DNA of 7,203 nt, from assembly GCA_024278715.1 (NCBI GenBank), contig JAJRSN010000201.1:1-7203 (forward strand), read 5' to 3'. Below the pieces are notes generated by a model. That model did not search any database. It was not told where the DNA came from and saw nothing but the letters and a program-made list of their open reading frames with translations. Every line of letters starts with the position of its first letter. The stretch's first letter is position 1. Positions 1 to 6,700 of the stretch are shown piece after piece. Made by a program: the position numbers and the translations under genes. The stretch comes from Calditrichota bacterium (GTDB taxonomy: Bacteria > Calditrichota > Calditrichia > Calditrichales > Calditrichaceae).

Positions 1-63
1 ATTAAAGATTAAAGGTTAAAGGTTAAAGATTAAAGTAAAGGTCGTGATGAGTGATGGGTAAGA
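1..63. repeat. Heptanucleotide tandem repeats, ATTAAAG then GTGATGR
   Basis: Five consecutive 7-nt units fill 1-35 (ATTAAAG, ATTAAAG, GTTAAAG, GTTAAAG, ATTAAAG). A shortened TAAAG follows at 36-40, then GTC, then two units of a different heptamer at 44-57 (GTGATGA, GTGATGG). Positions 23-47 are an exact 25-bp copy of 3476-3500, just after the kinase 1 stop codon. The 13-mer at 51-63 (GTGATGGGTAAGA) recurs at 136-148. The block has no credible coding content. Heptanucleotide intergenic repeats of this kind recall the STRR sequences described in cyanobacteria, but the motifs here differ and no relationship is claimed. Because the same block directly follows a stop codon downstream, another gene may end just left of the window. 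Confidence 0.85.
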
Positions 64-96
64 TTAAAGTTCTTTCAAGATTAAATTCCTTTTAAA

Positions 97-148
97 GTGA
101 CAAAGGGACAAAGGGACGAAGAGACGGAGGGACGCGTGATGGGTAAGA
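97..148. repeat. Octanucleotide tandem repeats, GACAAAGG type
   Basis: Four 8-nt units run from 99 to 130: GACAAAGG, GACAAAGG, GACGAAGA, GACGGAGG, followed by a partial GACG. The first is preceded by GT, giving GTGACAAAG at 97-105. The same word opens the octamer series in the second spacer (3518-3526), so the order of motif families is the same in both spacers. The segment ends with the repeated 13-mer GTGATGGGTAAGA at 136-148. A minus-strand open frame covers this stretch, but its protein would be low-complexity and repeat-encoded, so I do not call a gene. Confidence 0.8.
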
Positions 149-320
149 AAAATGAAAAATGAAAAAAGAGAAAGCAGAATGCATAGAGCAGGAGTAGTAG
201 GCAGTAAGAATTAGGTAGAAGATAGTAAAATATCTTTTGTAATGAAGTAGATGTTTTTTTATTCTCCAAAAAATAATTTGACGGAATTATTAAAGATTTT
301 GAGCGATGGTGATGATAACT
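149..320. other. Non-coding AT-rich spacer, no gene seen
   Basis: This purine-rich then AT-rich stretch shows no start codon with a ribosome site leading to a plausible protein on either strand. Its first part (AAAAATGAAAAATGAAAAAAG) looks like decayed short repeats of the same style as the flanks. A run of eight T lies near 254-261. A short AT palindrome at 272-291 is listed separately. A sigma-70-like promoter for kinase 1 could lie here or further right, but I could not pick one with conviction. Confidence 0.6.
272..291. other. AT-rich inverted repeat, 7-bp arms
   Basis: The arms AATAATT (272-278) and AATTATT (285-291) are perfect reverse complements around a 6-nt loop, TGACGG. The stem is made only of A-T pairs, so a stable RNA hairpin is unlikely. 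It could be a protein-binding palindrome upstream of kinase 1, but no matching palindrome stands before kinase 2, and in AT-rich DNA it may be chance. Confidence 0.3.
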
Positions 321-348
321 CATTACGCATTACGCATTACGCATTACG
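321..348. repeat. Four perfect CATTACG heptamers
   Basis: Four identical, uninterrupted 7-nt units (CATTACG) occupy exactly 321-348. Perfect units imply recent slippage expansion or recent copying, in contrast to the degenerate units elsewhere in the spacer. No copy of this motif is seen in the 3466-3779 spacer, so the array is one of the parts that differ between the two spacers. Confidence 0.9.
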
Positions 349-392
349 ATTATCGGAGAAGTCGCTTAACCCTTACACGCAAGGATCAGGGC

Positions 393-421
393 ACAAGGAA
401 CAAGGGACAAGGGACAAGTGA
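393..421. repeat. Four ACAAGGG-type heptamers
   Basis: Units ACAAGGA, ACAAGGG, ACAAGGG and ACAAGTG follow each other at 393-420. This is a third heptamer family in the same spacer, related in composition to the GACAAAGG octamers at 99-130. The block lies about 22 nt upstream of the leader repeat that both kinase genes share. It has no coding potential. Confidence 0.8.
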
Positions 422-442
422 CTTGTAACTATAAGCTAATAC

Positions 443-465
443 CGCTTATACCCTTAACGCTTAAC
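443..465 (+). repeat. Shared 23-bp leader repeat, copy 1
   Basis: This 23-bp sequence, beginning CGCTTATACCC and ending CGCTTAAC, is identical to 3740-3762. Each copy lies a short distance upstream of a kinase start codon (33 nt between the repeat and the ATG here, 17 nt for the second gene). Its second half contains a CTTAACG heptamer, so it may be another part of the tandem-repeat mosaic. Its fixed position before both starts makes a leader or operator role possible. No -10/-35 pair can be assigned within it. Confidence 0.6.
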
Positions 466-484
466 CTTTACACACTTAACGTAC

Positions 485-498
485 AAACGGAGTAAAAT
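485..498 (+). promoter_or_regulatory. Ribosome binding site of kinase 1
   Basis: AAACGGAGTAAA contains a GGAG Shine-Dalgarno core at 489-492, six nt before the ATG at 499. The same 12-mer precedes the second kinase at 3767-3778. This conserved site, together with residue-by-residue agreement of the two N-termini from Met1, fixes the start. Confidence 0.85.
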
Positions 499-3465
499 AT
501 GGAAGAAAAAACTATCCATGTCTTGCTTATCGAAAATAATATACCGGACGCAAAATTTATAAGCAACACCCTTAACGAGTCAAATATGCGTTTTCTCCTG
601 ATCCATGTCCGTACGCTGGCAGAAGGTCTGAGCTATCTGCACTCACATCCGATTGACGTGATCCTGCTCGATCTCAATCTGCCCGATAGCCGGGGATTGG
701 ATACCATGAAAAAACTGTTTAAGCATAATTGCTGCGTTCCGGTTGTCGTGATCAGTAGTTCGGAAGATCGAGCCATGGCTCTGGAGGCTGTTAAAACGGG
801 CGCGCAGGATTATTTGGTAAAAAATACCATAAATTCCTCCATTTTGGAACGTGTTTTAAATTATGCCGTGGAGCGCCACCGTCTTCGCAAATCACTCATG
901 GACAGCGAAAGCCGCTTGAACGCCATTATCGAAAAAAATATGGACGGAATGTTAATTGTAGATCTCAATGGAACCATTCAATTCGCCAATCCCGCCGGCG
1001 CCGCCCTGTTCGGATTAAGTAAAGAAGAATTGGTCGGCAAACCGTTTGGGTTTCCCGTCGATTCCGGTCAAATATCCGAGATTGAAATTTCAGACAACAA
1101 CACGGAACCCATTAAGGCGGAAATGCGAACAAGCCTTGTTCAGTGGGACGAAAAACCCGCCTATTTGGTTTCGCTGCGCGATGTCACCGTTTACAAGGAA
1201 ACGGAAGAAAATTTTAAGTTGTTTTCCAGGGTAATCGAACAGACCGCAGACAGCGTATTAATCACCGATATCGAGGGTATTATTCAGTATGTAAATCCGG
1301 CATTTGAAAAAATAACCGGCTATAAAAAAGAAGAAGTAATAGGAAAAACCCCGCGAATACTAAAATCCGATAAGCATCCGCCTCAATTTTTTGAAAAGCT
1401 CTGGCAGACCATTTTGTCGGGCAAGCCGTTTAAAGCGGAAATTATTAACAAAAAGAAAAACGGCGAATTAATTTACGAAGCCAAGACCATTACTCCCCTG
1501 TTTAACTCTCAGGGAAAAATCACCCATTTTGTCGCCACAGGCAAAGATATTACCGATAAAAAGTTAGCCGAAAAAGCCATGGAAGAAAGCGAGAAGAAAT
1601 ACAGGCAGATTGTGGATTTGGCTCAGGAAGGCATTTGGCTGCTCGATGAACGGGCGAACACCAGATTTGTCAATCAAAAAATAGTTGAGATGTTCGGTTA
1701 TACCGTCGAAGAAATGATCGGTCGTCCGATTTTTGACTTTATGGACGATGAGATGCGGGCAGATGCAAAAATTCACTGGGAAAAGCGAAAACAGGGAATC
1801 GTAGAGCGGAATGATTTTCTTTTCCGTCGTAAAGACGGTTCCGAGCTTTGGACAATCGCTTCTTCTACCCCGCTTTTTGACGAAGCCGGTAATTTTCGCG
1901 GCGCATTAAAAATGATAACGGATATTACGGATCGTAAAAAAATCGAGGCTAAATTAACCCGCACTTATGACCACTTAAAGCGTCTGTTAGAATCCAGTTC
2001 AGCGGTTCTTTACACCTGCAAAGCTTCGGGTGACTATGCGCCTACCTATGTCAGCGAAAACGTAAAAAAACGATTCGGATATGAGACGGACGAATTCTTA
2101 AAGAATCCGAAACTCTGGCAAGAGAACATTCATCCCGACGACAAAGAGAATGTTTTAAAAGATATGAAGAAAATCTTTCGGAACGGTAAACACTCCCATG
2201 AATACCGCTGGCGGCACAAAAACGGAAACTATCTTTGGGTTTACGATGAGGTTCAACTCATTTACGATCAGAACGGGCAGCCCGAAGAAATGGTGGGAAT
2301 TTGGATCGACGTTACGGAAAAGAGAAACCTTGAACAGCAGTATTATCGGGCGCAGCGCATGGAAAGCCTCGGCACTTTAGCCGGAGGCGTCGCTCACGAT
2401 CTTAACAATATTCTGACGCCTATTTTGTTGGCAACCGAAGTCTTGAGTTTTAAGAACTTAGACGAAAAAGGTCTGAATATTCTGAGAATGATTGAAACAA
2501 GCGCCAAAAGAGGGTCGGAGTTAATCAAACAAATACTCTTTTTTGCCCGCGGGGTGGAGGGCGAACGCGCCATTGTGCAGTTGCGGCATTTAATCACCGA
2601 AATCGGAAAAATTATCAAACAAACCTTTCCCAAGTCCATTTCCCTGAGCACGGATGTTAACAGGGAGCTATGGCCCGTTATGGGCGACGCCACCCAATTA
2701 CATCAGGTAATAATGAATCTCTGCGTTAACGCCCGCGATGCCATGCCCGACGGAGGAAACATCGAAATAAAAGCGGACAATATTACGTTAGATGATCAAT
2801 ATGCCCGAATGCACGTAGAAGCAAAACCGGGACCTTATGTTCTGTTATCAGTCACCGATACGGGAAGCGGAATACCTCCGGAAATAAAAGATAAGATATT
2901 TGATCCCTTCTTTAGTACCAAAGAGGTGGGTAAGGGAACGGGACTCGGTCTGGCTACGGTTCATTCTATTATAAAAAACCACGGGGGATTCATTAACGTT
3001 TACAGCGAAGTCGGTAAAGGCACGACTTTCAAAATTTATCTTCCGGCAAAAGCGGAAATCGAAACAGCGGAAGTCAAGAAAAAAGAAGAAATATTCACCG
3101 GCAACGGAGAGTGCGTTTTGGTAGTGGACGACGAAGCCGCTATTCTTGAGATTATTAAAACAACCCTGGAATCCAACGGTTACAAAGTGTTAACCGCAAC
3201 CGACGGCGCCGAAGCCGTGGCAATTTACGCTCAGCGAAAAGAAAAAATCGATCTTGTGGTCACCGATATGTCCATGCCTTATATGGACGGGAAAGCCACC
3301 ATCCGCGCTTTAAGAAAAATCGATCCCGAAATTAAAATAATCGCCATCAGCGGTCTGACGCAAAATGATTTCGGGCTGAAAAAAGAATCTCTGACGTTCT
3401 TGAACAAACCGTTCTCTTCAAAAATGTTGTTAAAGAGCATTCACGAGAGTCTGAGGAAGATATAA
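499..3465 (+). CDS. Hybrid histidine kinase 1 (REC-PAS4-HisKA-HATPase-REC)
   Basis: Soluble hybrid sensor kinase of 988 aa with no signal peptide or membrane segment. An N-terminal receiver (about 1-125) keeps the phospho-acceptor D58, S86 and K108 but reads E12-N13-N14 where the paralogue has E12-D13-D14. Four PAS domains follow, at about 136-235, 240-355, 364-480 and 495-610; the second is the ITGYKKEEVIGK type and the last the PAS_3 type (IHPDD). HisKA (about 618-690) has the phospho-acceptor H633 in AHDLNN. The ATPase domain (about 715-850) shows N740/N744 (N-box), DTGSG at 787-791, DPFFST at 802-807 and GKGTGLGL at 811-818. The C-terminal receiver (872-988) is intact: D877, D878, D923, S951, K970. 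Expected chemistry is ATP-dependent autophosphorylation at H633 and relay to D923. The PAS ligands are unknown. There is no HPt or DNA-binding domain, so a partner elsewhere must give the output. Confidence 0.97.
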   Translation: MEEKTIHVLLIENNIPDAKFISNTLNESNMRFLLIHVRTLAEGLSYLHSHPIDVILLDLNLPDSRGLDTMKKLFKHNCCVPVVVISSSEDRAMALEAVKTGAQDYLVKNTINSSILERVLNYAVERHRLRKSLMDSESRLNAIIEKNMDGMLIVDLNGTIQFANPAGAALFGLSKEELVGKPFGFPVDSGQISEIEISDNNTEPIKAEMRTSLVQWDEKPAYLVSLRDVTVYKETEENFKLFSRVIEQTADSVLITDIEGIIQYVNPAFEKITGYKKEEVIGKTPRILKSDKHPPQFFEKLWQTILSGKPFKAEIINKKKNGELIYEAKTITPLFNSQGKITHFVATGKDITDKKLAEKAMEESEKKYRQIVDLAQEGIWLLDERANTRFVNQKIVEMFGYTVEEMIGRPIFDFMDDEMRADAKIHWEKRKQGIVERNDFLFRRKDGSELWTIASSTPLFDEAGNFRGALKMITDITDRKKIEAKLTRTYDHLKRLLESSSAVLYTCKASGDYAPTYVSENVKKRFGYETDEFLKNPKLWQENIHPDDKENVLKDMKKIFRNGKHSHEYRWRHKNGNYLWVYDEVQLIYDQNGQPEEMVGIWIDVTEKRNLEQQYYRAQRMESLGTLAGGVAHDLNNILTPILLATEVLSFKNLDEKGLNILRMIETSAKRGSELIKQILFFARGVEGERAIVQLRHLITEIGKIIKQTFPKSISLSTDVNRELWPVMGDATQLHQVIMNLCVNARDAMPDGGNIEIKADNITLDDQYARMHVEAKPGPYVLLSVTDTGSGIPPEIKDKIFDPFFSTKEVGKGTGLGLATVHSIIKNHGGFINVYSEVGKGTTFKIYLPAKAEIETAEVKKKEEIFTGNGECVLVVDDEAAILEIIKTTLESNGYKVLTATDGAEAVAIYAQRKEKIDLVVTDMSMPYMDGKATIRALRKIDPEIKIIAISGLTQNDFGLKKESLTFLNKPFSSKMLLKSIHESLRKI

Positions 3466-3467
3466 AG

Positions 3468-3541
3468 ATAAAAGATTAAAGATTAAAGTAAAGGTCGTGA
3501 GTCGTGATGGGTGATGAGTGACAAAGTGACAAGGTGACGAG
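3468..3541. repeat. Tandem heptamer/octamer block, second copy
   Basis: ATAAAAG, ATTAAAG and ATTAAAG (3468-3488) are followed by TAAAG, two GTCGTGA units (3494-3507), TGG, GTGATGA (3511-3517), and three octamers GTGACAAA, GTGACAAG, GTGACGAG (3518-3541). The segment 3476-3500 is identical over 25 bp to 23-47. The order of motif families (ATTAAAG, GTCGTGA, GTGATGR, GTGACAAR) is the same as in the first spacer. The block starts within two nt of the kinase 1 stop codon. A degenerate unit TATAAAG (3461-3467) even contains that TAA in phase with the array. Confidence 0.85.
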
Positions 3542-3556
3542 TTTAGATGTTTAGGA

Positions 3557-3573
3557 AAATTCCGTAGGAATTT
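3557..3573. other. Hairpin 1 of palindrome cluster
   Basis: AAATTCC (3557-3563) and GGAATTT (3567-3573) are perfect 7-bp arms around a GTA loop. No T-run follows on the plus strand, so it does not look like an intrinsic terminator. It is the first of three closely spaced hairpins and may belong to a REP-like dispersed palindromic element. That would need other copies in the genome. Confidence 0.55.
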
Positions 3574-3584
3574 AACGGTAGTAG

Positions 3585-3604
3585 CCCAGTAATTTATTGC
3601 TGGG
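3585..3604. other. Hairpin 2 of palindrome cluster
   Basis: CCCAGTAA (3585-3592) pairs with TTGCTGGG (3597-3604) around the loop TTTA. Seven pairs are Watson-Crick and one is G-T, which would be a G-U wobble in RNA. The sequence after the stem (AATAAGTTACC) has no T-run. The stem is the most stable of the cluster. The wobble suggests an RNA structure, or a once perfect palindrome that has decayed. Confidence 0.6.
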
Positions 3605-3617
3605 AATAAGTTACCTC

Positions 3618-3654
3618 CTCTTCTTTTCTGCCCTTTAGGGCAAAGGTGGAAGAG
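3618..3654. other. Hairpin 3 of palindrome cluster, two-part stem
   Basis: The inner stem is TGCCC (3629-3633) with GGGCA (3638-3642) around the loop TTTA, the same loop as hairpin 2. An outer stem pairs CTCTTC (3618-3623) with GAAGAG (3649-3654), leaving an internal loop of five and six nt. A T-rich run (TTTT, 3624-3627) lies within the left arm, not after the hairpin. The shared TTTA loop and even spacing with hairpin 2 suggest one composite element. Confidence 0.5.
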
Positions 3655-3739
3655 AAAGATCAAAGGAAAAGATTATCAGAAAGCAGAAAGCCGTTACCAT
3701 AATCTACCATGTTAAGAGAGTTGAAGAGGTCCGCTTATA

Positions 3740-3762
3740 CGCTTATACCCTTAACGCTTAAC
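3740..3762 (+). repeat. Shared 23-bp leader repeat, copy 2
   Basis: This is an exact copy of 443-465, placed 17 nt before the start codon of kinase 2. Here the repeat context is clearer: CGCTTATA occurs twice in a row (3732-3747), followed by CTTAACG twice (3750-3763). The leader may therefore be a repeat mosaic retained near the gene start. Its presence before both kinases fits either a common regulatory leader or co-duplication of leader and gene. Confidence 0.6.
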
Positions 3763-3766
3763 GAAT

Positions 3767-3779
3767 AAACGGAGTAAAG
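3767..3779 (+). promoter_or_regulatory. Ribosome binding site of kinase 2
   Basis: AAACGGAGTAAA (3767-3778) is identical to the 12-mer before kinase 1. The GGAG core at 3771-3774 is five nt from the ATG at 3780. It supports this start, which also gives an N-terminus (MEEKTI) identical to that of kinase 1 over six residues. Confidence 0.85.
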
Positions 3780-6700
3780 ATGGAAGAAAAAACAATACAA
3801 ATTTTGCTCATCGAAGACGATCCCGATGACGCGAAACTATTGGGCGACGCCCTGAGCGAAGCACACCTGCATTTTGTATTGACCCACGCTCCTACATTAA
3901 AGGAAGGTCTGAACCGCCTGTCTTCGCATCCGATTGATGTGATCCTGCTCGATCTTAATCTGCCCGATAGTCAGGGATTGGAAACAATGAAAAAACTATT
4001 GAAACACAGCAGTTGTATTCCCGTTGTTGTGATCAGTATTTTAGAAGATCAGGAAACGGCTGTCGAGGCTGTTAAAATGGGCGCGCAGGATTATCTGGTT
4101 AAAAGCGTTATAAACGGATCCATTATGGAAAGAGTGGTCATTTACGCCATCGAACGACAACTTTTGCAAGAAGCCCTGAAGAAAAGAGAAAATTTTGCCA
4201 GAACGATATTGGAAAAAAATGCCGACGGAATTCTGCTCGTGGACGCCAAAGGTAAAATCCTTTTTGCCAATCCGGCGGCGGCAGCGCTGTTCGGAGTGCC
4301 CGTTGATGAATTAGCCGGACAATCATTCGACTTTCCCTTAACTTCGGAACTCAGAAGGGACATTACTCTAAAGACGCCCTCGGGAAAACCGCTTTTTGCC
4401 GATCTGCACGAGGTTCCTGTGGATTGGGAAGGGAAAACCGCCTATTTGATTTCTATCCGCGATATTACCCAACGTAAGCAATTCGAGGAAAACTTAAAAC
4501 GAAAAGACGCGATTTTAGAGACCCTCGGTCTTATCGCTCAGCAATTTTTGCGAGCATCTTCATGGGAAGATCATATTAACGAAGTCTTGCGGCGATTAGG
4601 CAGGATAACCGGAGTCAGCCGCACCTATCTCTTCAAAAAACATGAGAGCGCAAACGGCGTTCTTTTGGTAAGCCAGAAATACGAATGGGTCGCTAAAGGC
4701 ATCGTTCCGCAGATAGACAATCCCGATTTACAAAATATTCCCTTAATAGCAAGCGGCTTCGGGCGCTGGGTTAAACGGTTGAGCAAGGGGAAAATCATTC
4801 AAGGGCACATTCATGATTTCCCGCAGGAAGAACAGGACATTTTAAACGCTCAGGATATCAAGTCCATTCTTGTTGTTCCGATTTTTTCGGATGATGAATG
4901 GTGGGGATTCATAGGATTTGACAACTGCGTCGAAAAACGTGAATGGTCCTTTATGGAAATTGAGGCTTTGCAAATTGCTGCCGATATTTTGGGAGCGGCA
5001 ATTCAACGTCAAAAAACGGAAAAAAAACTGCATGCAAGCGAATTGCGGTACCGGACGCTTGCCGAAGCCGCGCAGGACGCCATCTATATTATCGATCTTA
5101 ACGGAAAGGTAACTTACATAAACCGTTTTGCCGCTGCACTGTTCGGTTGCACGCCAGAAGAACTTTTGGGAAAACATCTCGACGAATTGTTTCCAAAAGC
5201 ATCCGTACTAAGACAAAAACAATTCATTAAAAGAATAATAAACAGAGAAAAAATATATTACATCGAGCACAAAGAAGTTTTCCGGAATCAAACCAGATGG
5301 TTCGGAACGCGCCTGGTGCCGATTAAAAACGACGAAGGCGGCAAGGCGTCCACGGTTATGGGAATTTCGAGAGAAATTACAGAAACCAGAAAAAACGAAG
5401 AAATACTCAAAGAACAGGAAGCCACGTTACGTTCCTTTTTTGAAAGCGTGCCTTTTATGACGGGAATTGTGGAACTTGTTGACAATGATGTTTTGTCTGT
5501 CACCGCGAATAATAAAACCGCCCGGTTTTTCAAAACTTCCGCTGAGGCTTTGCAAAATCGTCTTTTCAGCGAAATAATAGTCCCTAAAACCACCAGAGAA
5601 ATGTGGATTAATAACTTTAAAACAGCAGAACAAACAGGCAAACCCGTCGCCTTTGAATATCTTTATGACGACGGAGAAAAGTCACATTGGTTATCCGCAA
5701 CCGTGGCTCCCATTATGCACAACACGGGAGGTAAACCGCGATTTTGCTACATTATTGCGGATATAACGGATCGTAAGAGAATGGAACAAGAGCTTGTGCA
5801 AACAAACAAGCAATTGTCCCGTTTGCTTGAATCAAGTTCCGCGGTTATTTATACCTGCAAGGCGTATGGCAATTATGAGCCTACTTTTATCAGCGAAAAC
5901 GTTAAAAACATATTAGGTTACGAGTCGAAAGATTTCCTTGGACATCCCAAACTTTGGGAAGAAATATTACACCCGGAAGACAAAATCCGGATTTTCGACG
6001 AAATAAAAAATGCTTTTAATTCCGGTAAAGTGGTTCTGGAATACCGGTTAAAACATAAAGACGAAACCTATCGTTGGATTTACGACGAAATACAGATAAT
6101 TTACAATAAAGAAGGACAACCGCAGGAAATAATAGGGATATGGGTGGATGTTACCGAAAGAAAAATTCTCGAGCAACAATACTTCAGAGCGCAGCGTATG
6201 GAGAGCCTCGGCACCCTTGCCGGCGGAATCGCTCACGACCTCAATAATATTCTCACGCCTATCTTGATGGGGACCGAAATTCTTGGTCAAAAAATAAGCG
6301 ATGAAAAAGGTCGGAAAACGCTGCAGATGATAATCGCCAGCGCCCGCCGAGGAGCCGATCTGATCAAACAGGTGCTTTCTTTTGCCCGGGGTACAGGGAG
6401 CGAACGTTCGGTTGTGCAAATAAGAGATGTTATCGACGAAGTAATAAAAATCGCTAATGAAATTTTCCCAAAATCGATTTTTTTGCAAACCAATATCTCT
6501 GAAAATCTCTGGCTGGTTTTAGCCGATGCCACACAACTCCATCAGATTCTGATGAATCTCCTTGTCAACGCCCGCGACGCCATGCCCGCCGGAGGAACCA
6601 TCGAAATAGAAGCGAAGAATATCGAACTGGATGAACAATACGCTCAGATGCACATGGAAGCAAAACCGGGACCCTATGTCGTATTATCTCTTATCGATAC

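Larger units (their letters stand above)
3466..3779. other. Spacer between the two kinases
   Basis: This 314-nt spacer contains no supportable gene. From left to right it holds tandem repeats (3468-3541), a short GTTTAGA/GTTTAGG pair (3541-3555), three hairpins (3557-3654), an A/G-rich stretch (3655-3730) in which I recognise nothing, the shared leader repeat (3740-3762) and the ribosome site (3767-3779). Its two ends match the two ends of the 1-498 spacer in the same order, while the interior differs. None of the hairpins is followed by a T-run, so no intrinsic terminator can be called. Whether the kinases share a transcript is open. Confidence 0.7.

Noticed and set aside
225..262. Promoter for kinase 1 near TAAAATATC
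   Set aside because: AT-rich words resembling a -10 box are present, but no matching -35 at proper spacing, and no equivalent before kinase 2. In such AT-rich DNA the match is not informative.
81..323. Minus-strand open frame of 80 codons in the first spacer
   Set aside because: Much of it is encoded by the tandem repeats and T-rich tracts, giving a low-complexity Leu/Phe/Ser-rich product. No convincing gene signal is present.
1..421. CRISPR array
   Set aside because: The repeats are 7-8 nt, directly adjacent and without unique spacers, and no cas gene is present.
1201..1560. FAD- or haem-binding assignment for the second PAS of kinase 1
   Set aside because: The domain resembles NifL/Aer-like PAS sequences in its ITGYKKEEVIGK region, but I cannot show the cofactor-binding residues, so the ligand is left open.
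3585..3660. Rho-independent terminator for kinase 1
   Set aside because: The hairpins are plausible, but neither hairpin 2 nor hairpin 3 is followed by a T-run on the plus strand, and the nearest lies more than 100 nt after the stop codon.
3430..3663. Minus-strand open frame across the kinase 1 stop and the spacer
   Set aside because: It runs through tandem repeats and hairpins and overlaps the 3' end of kinase 1. The product resembles a translation of a repeat element, not a protein family I can name.
5288..5641. Minus-strand open frames opposite the PAS domains of kinase 2
   Set aside because: They overlap a clearly coding plus-strand region, show no ribosome site that I can support, and have no domain pattern.
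6048..6488. Minus-strand open frame of 146 codons
   Set aside because: It lies wholly opposite the HisKA region of kinase 2, whose motifs are intact. A similar antisense frame occurs opposite the same domain of kinase 1 (2394-2693), as expected from shared codon composition. The predicted protein shows no recognisable domain.
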